From positions 47,216-111,215 of the forward strand of contig NZ_LMNL01000037.1 in the NCBI RefSeq assembly GCF_001422985.1: a stretch of 64,000 nucleotides of DNA, in the 5' to 3' direction. Source of the DNA: Methylobacterium sp. Leaf117 (GTDB lineage Bacteria > Pseudomonadota > Alphaproteobacteria > Rhizobiales > Beijerinckiaceae). Positions 7,585-15,546 of the stretch are shown piece by piece (the first letter of the stretch is position 1; the number at the start of each line of letters is the position of its first letter). The position numbers were made by a program, and so were the translations under genes. Under the pieces are notes generated by a model. The model did not search any database. It saw only the letters and a list, made by a program, of their open reading frames with translations, and had not been told where the DNA came from.

Positions 7585-10569
7585 ATGAGCAATGCCTCGC
7601 CTCCGCGTCCCGATCGAGCCTGGCGCAAGCCCCGCCTTCTCGCGGGTCTACCCAGCTCGCCGCTCGCCCTGGTGCTGATCGGCCTGGCGGTCGCAGCTGG
7701 AATCGGGAACTACCTGGCCGGCGAGGCGAGCCGCGCACAGGGCGCTCGCCAGCATGCCATCCTCAGCCAGAGCGAGCGCCTGCTCTCGAACATGGTTGAG
7801 CTTGAGACCGGCATGCGGGGCTACGTGCTGTTCGGGGACGAGGCCTATCTCGAGCCTTATCAGGCGGCGCAGGACACCATCGACGGTCAGTTGAACGCCA
7901 TCGAGACGCTGTCCACGCAAACGGATGATCAAGGGCCGCAGCACATCCGCGACCTGCGCCGCTTCGTCGAGACGAAGCGCGCCTACGCAGCCCGGGTGAT
8001 CGCGCTGCGTCGGGAGCAGGGCTACGACGCCGCCGTGGGGCTCGCCCGGATGGGCGAGGGCAAGCGCTCGATGGACGAAGTGCGGGCCGCGGTGAAGGCG
8101 GTTCAGAACCACGCCAATGCGGTCCTGGCGACGAGCGAGGCACGGGACCGGGTACTCTCCCTCGTCCTGTCCCTGGTTTCGATTGCGGCCGCCCTCGGTG
8201 CCGTCGCGTTGCTCGGACGACTCGCACTGGTGCGCCGGCGCGACGAGCAGCGCACGGCGGCTCTCCTCGACGGCGTATTTGCCAACGCGCCCGTCGGGCT
8301 CGGCTTCCTCGATCGCGACCTGACGATCCAGCACATGAACCGGGCGCTCGCCACCATGAACGAGCGCGGCTTCGGGGCCGATCTCGGGGCGCCGATCTGG
8401 GCCCATGTGCCGACCCTGCAGGAGCAGCTGATTCCGAAGCTCAAGGCCGCCCGCGACGAGGGCCTCGTCACCACCAATGTCGACGTGGCGGTCTCGACGC
8501 CGAGCGCCCCCCGCGGGGTGCGCCATTTCCAGATGAGCTTCTATCCCCTGCGGGGGCGGGGCGGTTCGTCCGGCGCTGGCAAATCCCAGGCCGACGGCGT
8601 CGGATTGGTGGTTTCGGACGAGACCCTGCGCAAGCTCTCCGAGGAGCGCATGCGCCACAGCGAAGAGCGCTTCCGGTCTCTTACCGAGGCCACGAGCGCC
8701 ATCGTCTGGACCACGACGCCCGAGGGCGGCTTCGAGGTGACGCCCTCCGAATGGACCCGCTTTACCGGTCAGACACCCCAGGAGGCCGCGGGAGCCGGAT
8801 GGCTGAAGGCCATCCACCCGGATGATCAGAGCCGCACCAACGAGACCTGGGTGCAGGCCGTAGAGAGCCTTTCACCCTACGAGATCGAACATCGGATCCG
8901 CCGTCACGACGGCGTCTGGCGGATCATGTCCGCCCGGGCGGTCCCCATCCTGGAGGAAAATGGCAGCATTCGCGAATGGGTCGGCACCCATTCAGATGTG
9001 ACGGCACGGAAAGAGGCCGAGCTGGCGCTGGAAGCCGCCAAGGAGGCGGCCGAGGAGGCCAATCGTGCCAAGAGCCAGTTCCTCGCCAACATGAGTCACG
9101 AACTGCGCACCCCGCTCTCCGCGGTAATCGGCTACTCGGAGATGCTGCAGGAGGAAATCGAGGATCTAGGCGAGGAAGGACTCCTCGCCGACATGCGCAA
9201 AATCGAGTCGAATGCCCGCCACCTTCTGGGCCTGATCAACGATGTGCTCGATCTGTCAAAAATCGAGGCCGAGCGCATGGAGGTCTACGCCGAAACCTTC
9301 TCCGTCTCGGAGACTGTGCGTGACGTCGCCTCCACGGTGGAATCGCTCATCGAGAAGAAGGGCAACACCCTCGCCCTCGAAATCGCGGACGACCTCGGCG
9401 AGGCGCAGACCGACCAGACCAAGCTGCGCCAATGCCTGATCAACCTCCTGAGCAACGCCGCAAAGTTCACCGAGGGGGGACGGATCGTGCTGGCGGTTTC
9501 GCGCATGACGCGCGACGAGGCCGCTTGGCTCAACTTCCGCGTCACCGACACGGGCATTGGCATGAACGCCGAGCAGCAGGCCAAGCTGTTCCAGCGCTTC
9601 ACCCAGGCTGACGCTTCGACCACCCGGCGTTTCGGCGGAACGGGCCTCGGCCTCGCCATCACCCGCGCCTTCGCAGAGATGCTGGGCGGCCGGATCGAGG
9701 TCGAGAGCGAGGAAGGGTCCGGCACCACCTTCACCCTGGTGGTGCCCGCAGTCTATGTCCCCGCAAGCCCCCAGGCAGCCGTCGCGCACGACCATGGCGC
9801 CCTGCACCTGACGCACGAGGCACGGCCGATCCCCGGCGGACACGTCCTCATCATCGATGACGACGCCTCGACCCGCGACCTTCTCGCGCGTTTCTTGCAG
9901 AAAGACGGCTTCACCGTTGCCACAGCCCGCGACGGGCGCGAAGGCATCGAGCGGGCCCGCGAACTGAAGCCTCGCGTCATCCTCCTCGACGTGACGATGC
10001 CGCGCATGGATGGCTGGTCGGTGCTGCGCACCCTGAGAGCGGATCCAGAACTCGGCACGACACCGATCATCATGGTGACGGTGCTCGACGAGCAGAACCT
10101 CGCCTTCTCCCTCGGGGCCACTGACTATCTGCAGAAACCGATCGAGTGGACGCAGCTCAAATCCGCGATGGATCGGTTCAAACCCTCCGAGCACAAGGGA
10201 CCGGTCCTCATCATCGACGACGATCCCGATGCCCGGGAACGGCTGTCGGCGATGCTGACGCGCGAAGGCTGGCGGGTCGCCTCGGCGGAGAACGGCGTCG
10301 CGGGACTCGAGGCAACGGCGGCCAAGAAGCCCTGCCTCATCCTCCTCGACCTGATGATGCCGGAGATGGACGGCTTCGGATTCCTGCGGGCACTGCGCGA
10401 ACGCGCGGAGTGGCGCGACATTCCGGTGGTGGTGCTGACCGCCAAGGACATCACCGCGGAAGATCGGCGCCGCCTCGCAGGACGCGCCGACCGCGTCTTG
10501 CAGAAGGGTGGTCTGAGCCTCACCGACCTCGCAGCATCCCTCCGCCCGCTGGTGGCTCCGGGGGTGTAG
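7585..10569 (+). CDS. CHASE3-PAS hybrid sensor histidine kinase with two receiver domains
   Basis: A 994-residue inner-membrane sensor kinase. Helix about 25-47, periplasmic CHASE3 domain (LLSNMVELETGMRGYVLFGD is its hallmark) to about 185, second helix about 190-212, then PAS-like regions (about 220-350 and 355-475). The dimerisation/phosphoacceptor motif NMSHELRTPL has its histidine at residue 505, and the ATPase domain shows the N box (LSNAAKF), DTGIGM and GGTGLGL. Two receivers follow: LIIDDDAS with phospho-Asp 802 in LLDVTMPRMDG, and LIIDDDPD with Asp 922 in LLDLMMPEMDG. There is no output domain, so a phosphotransfer partner elsewhere is expected. Signal is unknown. The next gene, pyrB, starts 71 bp downstream. 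Confidence 0.93.
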   Translation: MSNASPPRPDRAWRKPRLLAGLPSSPLALVLIGLAVAAGIGNYLAGEASRAQGARQHAILSQSERLLSNMVELETGMRGYVLFGDEAYLEPYQAAQDTIDGQLNAIETLSTQTDDQGPQHIRDLRRFVETKRAYAARVIALRREQGYDAAVGLARMGEGKRSMDEVRAAVKAVQNHANAVLATSEARDRVLSLVLSLVSIAAALGAVALLGRLALVRRRDEQRTAALLDGVFANAPVGLGFLDRDLTIQHMNRALATMNERGFGADLGAPIWAHVPTLQEQLIPKLKAARDEGLVTTNVDVAVSTPSAPRGVRHFQMSFYPLRGRGGSSGAGKSQADGVGLVVSDETLRKLSEERMRHSEERFRSLTEATSAIVWTTTPEGGFEVTPSEWTRFTGQTPQEAAGAGWLKAIHPDDQSRTNETWVQAVESLSPYEIEHRIRRHDGVWRIMSARAVPILEENGSIREWVGTHSDVTARKEAELALEAAKEAAEEANRAKSQFLANMSHELRTPLSAVIGYSEMLQEEIEDLGEEGLLADMRKIESNARHLLGLINDVLDLSKIEAERMEVYAETFSVSETVRDVASTVESLIEKKGNTLALEIADDLGEAQTDQTKLRQCLINLLSNAAKFTEGGRIVLAVSRMTRDEAAWLNFRVTDTGIGMNAEQQAKLFQRFTQADASTTRRFGGTGLGLAITRAFAEMLGGRIEVESEEGSGTTFTLVVPAVYVPASPQAAVAHDHGALHLTHEARPIPGGHVLIIDDDASTRDLLARFLQKDGFTVATARDGREGIERARELKPRVILLDVTMPRMDGWSVLRTLRADPELGTTPIIMVTVLDEQNLAFSLGATDYLQKPIEWTQLKSAMDRFKPSEHKGPVLIIDDDPDARERLSAMLTREGWRVASAENGVAGLEATAAKKPCLILLDLMMPEMDGFGFLRALRERAEWRDIPVVVLTAKDITAEDRRRLAGRADRVLQKGGLSLTDLAASLRPLVAPGV

Positions 10570-10640
10570 GCGCGGGGGCGGCCGGGCGCCTCACGTGCCT
10601 TGCCGCCCTTGCCGGCCCGGCCTATAGCCCTGGACCCAGC

Positions 10641-11585
10641 ATGACAGCCGCGCCTCAAAGTTTCCCCCACCGGCACCTGCTCGGTATCGAAGGGCTCTCG
10701 CGGCCCGATATCGAGATCCTCCTCGATCGGGCGGAGGAGGCGGTGGCACTCTCCCGCCAAGTCGAGAAGAAGCGCGCCACATTGCGGGGCCGCACCCAAA
10801 TCAACCTGTTCTTCGAGCCCTCGACGCGGACGCAGAGTTCGTTCGAGCTGGCCGGCAAGCGCCTCGGCGCGGACGTCATGAACATGTCCGTGGCCTCGTC
10901 CTCGGTGAAGAAGGGCGAGACCCTCATCGACACCGCCGCTACCCTGAATGCCATGCGGCCCGACATCATCGTGGTGCGCCACCATGCGGCGGGCGCCGTC
11001 CATCTCCTCGCCCGCAAGGTCGATTGTGCCGTGGTCAATGCCGGGGATGGCGCGCACGAGCATCCGACCCAGGCCCTTCTCGATGCCCTGACCATTCGGC
11101 GCAACAAGGGTCGGATCGAGGGCCTTCGGGTCGCCATCTGCGGCGACGTCCTGCACAGCCGCGTCGCGCGATCCAACCTGATCCTGCTCCAGGCGATGGG
11201 TGCCCGGGTGCGCATCATCGGGCCCTCGACCCTGCTACCCGCCGGCATCGAGCGCTTCGGCGTCGAGGTCTTCACGGACATGCGCAGGGGCCTGGAGGGC
11301 TGTGACATCGTCATGATGCTGCGCCTGCAGCGCGAGCGCATGAACGGCTCGTTCGTACCCTCCGTGAAGGAGTATTTCCGCTATTTCGGGCTCGATGCCG
11401 ACAAGCTGCGGCTGGCCGCCCCCGACGCCCTGGTGATGCATCCGGGTCCGATGAACCGGGGCGTCGAAATCTCGTCTGAGATCGCCGATGGGGCGCAGTC
11501 GCTGATCCGAGAGCAGGTCGAGATGGGCGTCGCCGTCCGCATGGCGGTTCTGGAAGCCCTGGCGACGCACCTCCCGAACGCATAA
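10641..11585 (+). CDS. pyrB: aspartate carbamoyltransferase catalytic chain
   Basis: Condenses carbamoyl phosphate with aspartate, the committed step of pyrimidine synthesis. 314 residues, normal for the bacterial catalytic chain. The carbamoyl-phosphate loop FFEPSTRTQSSFE is intact, as are HPTQALLDAL and the C-terminal MHPGPMNRG. The ATG at 10641 is the only start that gives the family N terminus HRHLLGIEGLS. No pyrI or pyrC lies next to it in this window. In many alphaproteobacteria pyrB is followed by a dihydroorotase; here the neighbour is purN on the other strand, 18 bp away and convergent. Confidence 0.97.
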   Translation: MTAAPQSFPHRHLLGIEGLSRPDIEILLDRAEEAVALSRQVEKKRATLRGRTQINLFFEPSTRTQSSFELAGKRLGADVMNMSVASSSVKKGETLIDTAATLNAMRPDIIVVRHHAAGAVHLLARKVDCAVVNAGDGAHEHPTQALLDALTIRRNKGRIEGLRVAICGDVLHSRVARSNLILLQAMGARVRIIGPSTLLPAGIERFGVEVFTDMRRGLEGCDIVMMLRLQRERMNGSFVPSVKEYFRYFGLDADKLRLAAPDALVMHPGPMNRGVEISSEIADGAQSLIREQVEMGVAVRMAVLEALATHLPNA

Positions 11586-11603
11586 GCGGCCCACGGCTCT
11601 GTG

Positions 11604-12260
11604 CTACAGGCTGAGTAGCGCCCCGTCCGTCCCCGGCACGCCTCCCGAAAACGTCACCCGGTCACCGTCCAGGCTCACTTGGCCGGCCGCGACCAGCGCC
11701 AGGGCCTGCGGGTAGAGCCGATGCTCCTGTACCAGAATGCGTGCCGCGAGGGTCTCGGCATCGTCTCCGGGCCGGACCGGCACGGCGGCCTGGGCGATGA
11801 TCGGACCGGCATCGAGTTCGGGCACGACGTAATGCACGGTGCAGCCGTGAAGGCGGACACCGGCGACCAGCGCCTGATCGTGGGTGTGCACGCCCTTGAA
11901 CAGCGGCAGCAGGGAGGGGTGGATGTTGATCATCCGACCCGCCCAGGACTCGACGAAGCCGGCGGAGAAGATCCGCATGAAGCCAGCGAGGCAGACGAGA
12001 TCGATGCCGGCGTCCTTCAATTCGGTATGGAGCGCGGCGTCGAAGGCCTCCCGGCTCAGGTAGGCCCGGTGATCGAGGGCACGGGTCGGGATGCCGCGCT
12101 CTGCCGCGAAGGCAAGGCCCGGTGCCTCGGGGCGGTTGGCCGCCACCAGCACGATCTCGGCGGGATAATCCGACGCCTCGGCCGCTGCGATCAGCGAGGC
12201 CATGTTCGAGCCGCGCCCTGAGATCAGGATCGCGACGCGGGTTTTCGCAAGGGCCACCAT
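11604..12260 (-). CDS. purN: phosphoribosylglycinamide formyltransferase
   Basis: Transfers the formyl group from 10-formyltetrahydrofolate to glycinamide ribonucleotide in purine synthesis. 218 residues. Motifs: VAILISGRGSNM at the N terminus for phosphate binding, LAGFMRIFS for folate, and the catalytic-region INIHPSLLPLFKG with its conserved Asn and His, then GCTVHYVVPELDAGPII with the catalytic Asp. Its ATG overlaps the purM stop as TGATG, so the two genes are translationally coupled in an order purM-purN. Start chosen on that overlap. Confidence 0.97.
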   Translation of the reverse strand: MVALAKTRVAILISGRGSNMASLIAAAEASDYPAEIVLVAANRPEAPGLAFAAERGIPTRALDHRAYLSREAFDAALHTELKDAGIDLVCLAGFMRIFSAGFVESWAGRMINIHPSLLPLFKGVHTHDQALVAGVRLHGCTVHYVVPELDAGPIIAQAAVPVRPGDDAETLAARILVQEHRLYPQALALVAAGQVSLDGDRVTFSGGVPGTDGALLSL

Positions 12261-13327
12261 CAGAAGGCGAGCCGGCCTTCGAAGGTCACGGGCTCGGGGC
12301 CGCGCGGGGTGATCCGGCCAAGGCGGACCGGGGAGGCGCCGCCGAGGTCGAGGGCTTTCGACACGCTGCTGACGCTCTCGGGCGCCACCACCACAACCAT
12401 GCCGATGCCGCAGTTGAAGGTGCGCAGCATCTCGGATTCGGCGACTCCGCCAACCTCCGAAAGCCACCCGAAGACCGGCGGCGGGATGATCGCGTCGAGG
12501 TCGATGCTGATGCCGACGCCGTCGGGCAGCACGCGAGGCAGGTTGTCGGGGAAGCCGCCACCCGTGATGTGGGCCAGCGCCTTGATGCCATCCGTGGTCC
12601 GCAGGGCCGCCAGCAGCGGCTTCACGTAGATCTGGGTCGGCTCCAGCAGCGCCTCGCCCAGCGTCCGGGTGGGCTCGAAGGGGGCGGGATCGTCGTAGGA
12701 CAGGCCGCTCTTCTCGACGATGCGGCGCACCAGCGAGAAACCGTTGGAATGCACGCCCGAGGAGGGCAGGCCCAGTACCACGTCGCCCGGAACGATGTTG
12801 CCGCGCGGCAGCAGGGTTCCGCGTTCGGCCGCGCCTACGCTGAAGCCTGCGAGATCGTAGTCGGCGCCGTCGTAGAGACCCGGCATTTCCGCGGTCTCGC
12901 CGCCGATCAGGGCGCAGCCGGCAATCCGGCAGCCGGCCGCGATGCCACGCACGATGTCGGCGCCCACTCCCGGTACCAGCTTGGCGGTTGCGAAATAGTC
13001 GAGGAAGAACAGCGGTTCGGCACCCTGCACGATGATGTCGTTGACGCACATCGCCACAAGGTCGATGCCGATGGTGTCGTGCCGATTGGTCTCGATGGCA
13101 ATCTTCACCTTGGTGCCGACGCCGTCATTGGCCGCCACAAGAATCGGGTCCTTGAAGCCGGCGGCCTTGAGGTCGAACAGGCCACCGAAGCCGCCGATCT
13201 CGGCATCCGCCCCCGGCCGGCGGGTAGCACGTACCAGCGGCTTGATCGTCTCGACCATGGCGTTGCCGGCGTCGATATCGACGCCGGCTGCCGCGTAGGT
13301 CATTCCGTTACTGGGCTCGCCGGTCAT
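12260..13327 (-). CDS. purM: phosphoribosylformylglycinamidine cyclo-ligase (AIR synthetase)
   Basis: Makes 5-aminoimidazole ribonucleotide from FGAM using ATP. 355 residues. Family motifs include AANDGVGTKVKIA, GIDLVAMCVNDI, GGETAEMPG and GLPSSGVHSNGFSL for the ATP and substrate site, and HITGGGFPDNLPR. The start at 13327 (MTGEPSNGMTYAAAG) is chosen; an in-frame codon 18 bp upstream gives MQRAVR and is less likely. First gene of the purM-purN pair; the divergent 229-bp region to the AI-2E permease holds its promoter and a perfect 10-bp palindrome at 13420. Confidence 0.97.
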   Translation of the reverse strand: MTGEPSNGMTYAAAGVDIDAGNAMVETIKPLVRATRRPGADAEIGGFGGLFDLKAAGFKDPILVAANDGVGTKVKIAIETNRHDTIGIDLVAMCVNDIIVQGAEPLFFLDYFATAKLVPGVGADIVRGIAAGCRIAGCALIGGETAEMPGLYDGADYDLAGFSVGAAERGTLLPRGNIVPGDVVLGLPSSGVHSNGFSLVRRIVEKSGLSYDDPAPFEPTRTLGEALLEPTQIYVKPLLAALRTTDGIKALAHITGGGFPDNLPRVLPDGVGISIDLDAIIPPPVFGWLSEVGGVAESEMLRTFNCGIGMVVVVAPESVSSVSKALDLGGASPVRLGRITPRGPEPVTFEGRLAF

Positions 13328-13419
13328 CCGCACCGCTCTCTGCAAATCCGTGTTGGGCGACCTCTAACCGCTCGCGCGCGGGTTCGCGAGTCCATCGTAT
13401 CCCAGGACAGCCGTGCCGC

Positions 13420-13429
13420 TGGTATACCA
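13420..13429. promoter_or_regulatory. palindrome in the purM / AI-2E permease divergent region
   Basis: TGGTATACCA is a perfect 10-bp palindrome, 93 bp upstream of purM. GntR-family operators often have GGTATACC-like cores, so this is a possible operator. Chance occurrence is not excluded. Confidence 0.25.
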
Positions 13430-13556
13430 ATCTTGTGTTCTGTCTTGCGTCGCTCAGGGGCGTACAAGGTTTCCATCCCTTTCGCACCACAGCCTTGACC
13501 GTGTTGCCCCGGGTTCCCACTGTTGGGCATGGAACGACGTGAACGGGGAACGGCCG

Positions 13557-14648
13557 ATGCGCGGCAGGGCGATGATCGGGCTGACGGCCCTCGTGGGCCT
13601 CGCCCTGCTGCTGTACCTGCTGGCCGACGTGATGCTGCCGTTCGTGGCCGGTCTGGCGCTGGCCTATCTTCTCGATCCGATCGCTGATCGACTGGAGCGC
13701 CTGGGACTTGGGCGGCTCTCCGCCTCCCTCCTCATCCTGGCGATGTTCGTGGTCGGCCTCGTCGTCGTACTGCTCCTCGTCGTGCCGCTTGCCGCCAACC
13801 AGGTCTCCGCCCTCGTAGCGACCCTGCCCGGCATGGTCTCGCGCCTTCAGGGCATTCTGGCCGAGCGGGCCGGCCCACTCCTGCAGCGGGTCGGTGGCGC
13901 CGACGTGCTGAGCGACCTACAATCGCAGGTCGGCACCCTGGTGGGGCAGGGGGGGACTTGGTTCCTGACCTTCCTGAAATCGTTGTGGTCGGGCAGCCAG
14001 GCGCTGATTTCAATCGCGTCGCTCCTGGTGGTGACCCCGGTGGTGGCCTTCTACCTTCTCGTTGACTGGGACCGCATGGTCGCGTCCGTCGACGGCTGGG
14101 TACCCCCGCGCCACCGTCCAGTCGTGCGACGCCTCGGACGCGAGATCGACGGGGCGGTGACGGGCTTCGTGCGCGGCCAGACCCTGGTCTGTCTCATCCT
14201 CGGCACTTTCTACGCCGTCGGCCTGTTCGCCGTTGGATTGAATTTCGGTGTCCTGATCGGGCTGATCGCGGGCTTCCTGACCTTCATCCCGTATGTGGGG
14301 ACGCTGACCGGCTTCCTTCTCTCCGTCGGCGTCGCCCTGGCTCAGTTCTGGCCGGGTTCCGACTGGCTTCATATCGGCCTCACCATCGGGGTGTTCGTGG
14401 TGGGTCAGTTCCTCGAGGGCAACATCATCTCGCCGAAGCTGGTGGGGGAATCGGTTGGCCTGCATCCGGTCTGGCTGATGTTCGCGCTGCTTGCCTTCGG
14501 CTCGCTGTTCGGCTTCCTCGGACTCCTGCTGGCGGTCCCTGTCGCGGCTTCCATCGGAGTTCTGGTCCGGTTCGTCCTGGAGCGTTACCTCCAGAGCCCG
14601 CTCTACTATGCCGACGCTCCTGCGCTCCTGTCCAAACCCGATCACTAG
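13557..14648 (+). CDS. AI-2E family (PerM-type) membrane permease
   Basis: A 363-residue inner-membrane protein of the AI-2 exporter/PerM superfamily. Two N-terminal helices, a third helix near residues 60-80, a soluble segment (about 85-140), then a C-terminal bundle with VVAFYLLVDWDRM, ETLVC-like RGQTLVCLILG, the conserved GFLTFIPYVGTLTGF and GNIISPKLVGESVGLHPVW. Substrate is unknown for most members. The ATG at 13557 has a GGGGA ribosome site 7 bp ahead; a longer frame to 13413 has no membrane logic. The stop abuts hdaA directly (no spacer). This permease-hdaA-ppk-ppx order is conserved in alphaproteobacteria by general knowledge. Confidence 0.9.
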   Translation: MRGRAMIGLTALVGLALLLYLLADVMLPFVAGLALAYLLDPIADRLERLGLGRLSASLLILAMFVVGLVVVLLLVVPLAANQVSALVATLPGMVSRLQGILAERAGPLLQRVGGADVLSDLQSQVGTLVGQGGTWFLTFLKSLWSGSQALISIASLLVVTPVVAFYLLVDWDRMVASVDGWVPPRHRPVVRRLGREIDGAVTGFVRGQTLVCLILGTFYAVGLFAVGLNFGVLIGLIAGFLTFIPYVGTLTGFLLSVGVALAQFWPGSDWLHIGLTIGVFVVGQFLEGNIISPKLVGESVGLHPVWLMFALLAFGSLFGFLGLLLAVPVAASIGVLVRFVLERYLQSPLYYADAPALLSKPDH

Positions 14649-15407
14649 ATGGCAATCCGCGAAAACGTCCCCCCGAAGCAACTCGCCTTCGACCTGCCGG
14701 CAGACCCGCGCTACGGCCGTGAAGACTTCCTCGTCGGTCCGGCCAACGAGGCCGCCTATGCGCTGGTCGAGGCCTGGCCGAACTGGCCCCACCCCGTATG
14801 CTTGCTCACCGGACCGCCGGGCAGCGGCAAGAGCCATCTCGCCTCGATTTGGGCGACCCGCTCGCATGCCTGGACGGCACAGGCCTCCGAGATCACTGCG
14901 GAGACGGTCCCACGCTTCCTGTCCAACGGCGCCCTGGTGGTCGAAGACATAGACCGGGCCGGCCCGCGCGACGAAGCGGCCCTGTTCCACCTGCTCAATC
15001 TCGCCCGCGAAAGAGCCTGTCCGGTCCTGATCACCTCCGCGACCTCGGTGGAGGCACTGGGGCTGACCACGGCGGATCTGCGCTCACGGCTGCGCCTTGC
15101 GCCCAGCGCCATGATCCTGCCTCCCGACGACGCCCTCCTGCGAGCGGTTCTGGTCAAGCTGTTCGTAGACCGCCAACTCGTCGTTGACCTTGCGATCGTC
15201 GAGGCTCTCGCGCTCCGCATCGACCGCTCCCTCGGCCGCGCCCGGGAAGTCGTCACCGCCCTGGATCGCGACGCCCTGAGCCGGGGCCGGCGCATCACCA
15301 AGCCCCTGGCCCTGGCCGTGCTGGAGCGCCTCGGCTACGGCGCGGGTGAAGCCGACGACGACGAGGCATACGACAATCCAGCCGCCGACAGCGAAGCCCC
15401 CATCTGA
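14649..15407 (+). CDS. hdaA: DnaA-like regulatory inactivator HdaA
   Basis: A 252-residue AAA+ protein related to domain III of DnaA but without the DNA-binding domain. QLAFDLP at residues 10-17 matches the clamp-binding motif (consensus QL[S/P]LF-like) near the Hda N terminus that recruits it to the replication sliding clamp. Walker A is GPPGSGKSH (about 55-63), Walker B ALVVEDID, and the arginine-finger-type SRLRL follows a sensor segment. In Caulobacter the homologue promotes ATP hydrolysis by DnaA after initiation. The ATG follows directly on the permease stop codon. Ends with an acidic tail (DDDEAYDNPAADSE), whose role is unknown. Confidence 0.88.
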   Translation: MAIRENVPPKQLAFDLPADPRYGREDFLVGPANEAAYALVEAWPNWPHPVCLLTGPPGSGKSHLASIWATRSHAWTAQASEITAETVPRFLSNGALVVEDIDRAGPRDEAALFHLLNLARERACPVLITSATSVEALGLTTADLRSRLRLAPSAMILPPDDALLRAVLVKLFVDRQLVVDLAIVEALALRIDRSLGRAREVVTALDRDALSRGRRITKPLALAVLERLGYGAGEADDDEAYDNPAADSEAPI

Positions 15408-15546
15408 ATGCGAGAACACGGCTCTCATCGACAGGAGCGACGGTCCTGATGCCCTCCTGGCAGCACCAGTGATTGTCATTGAACTGTCAAAAACGGCGGC
15501 CTTGCCCATGCTAGGAAGCCGATCCCGCGACGAAGGAGAAAGACTC

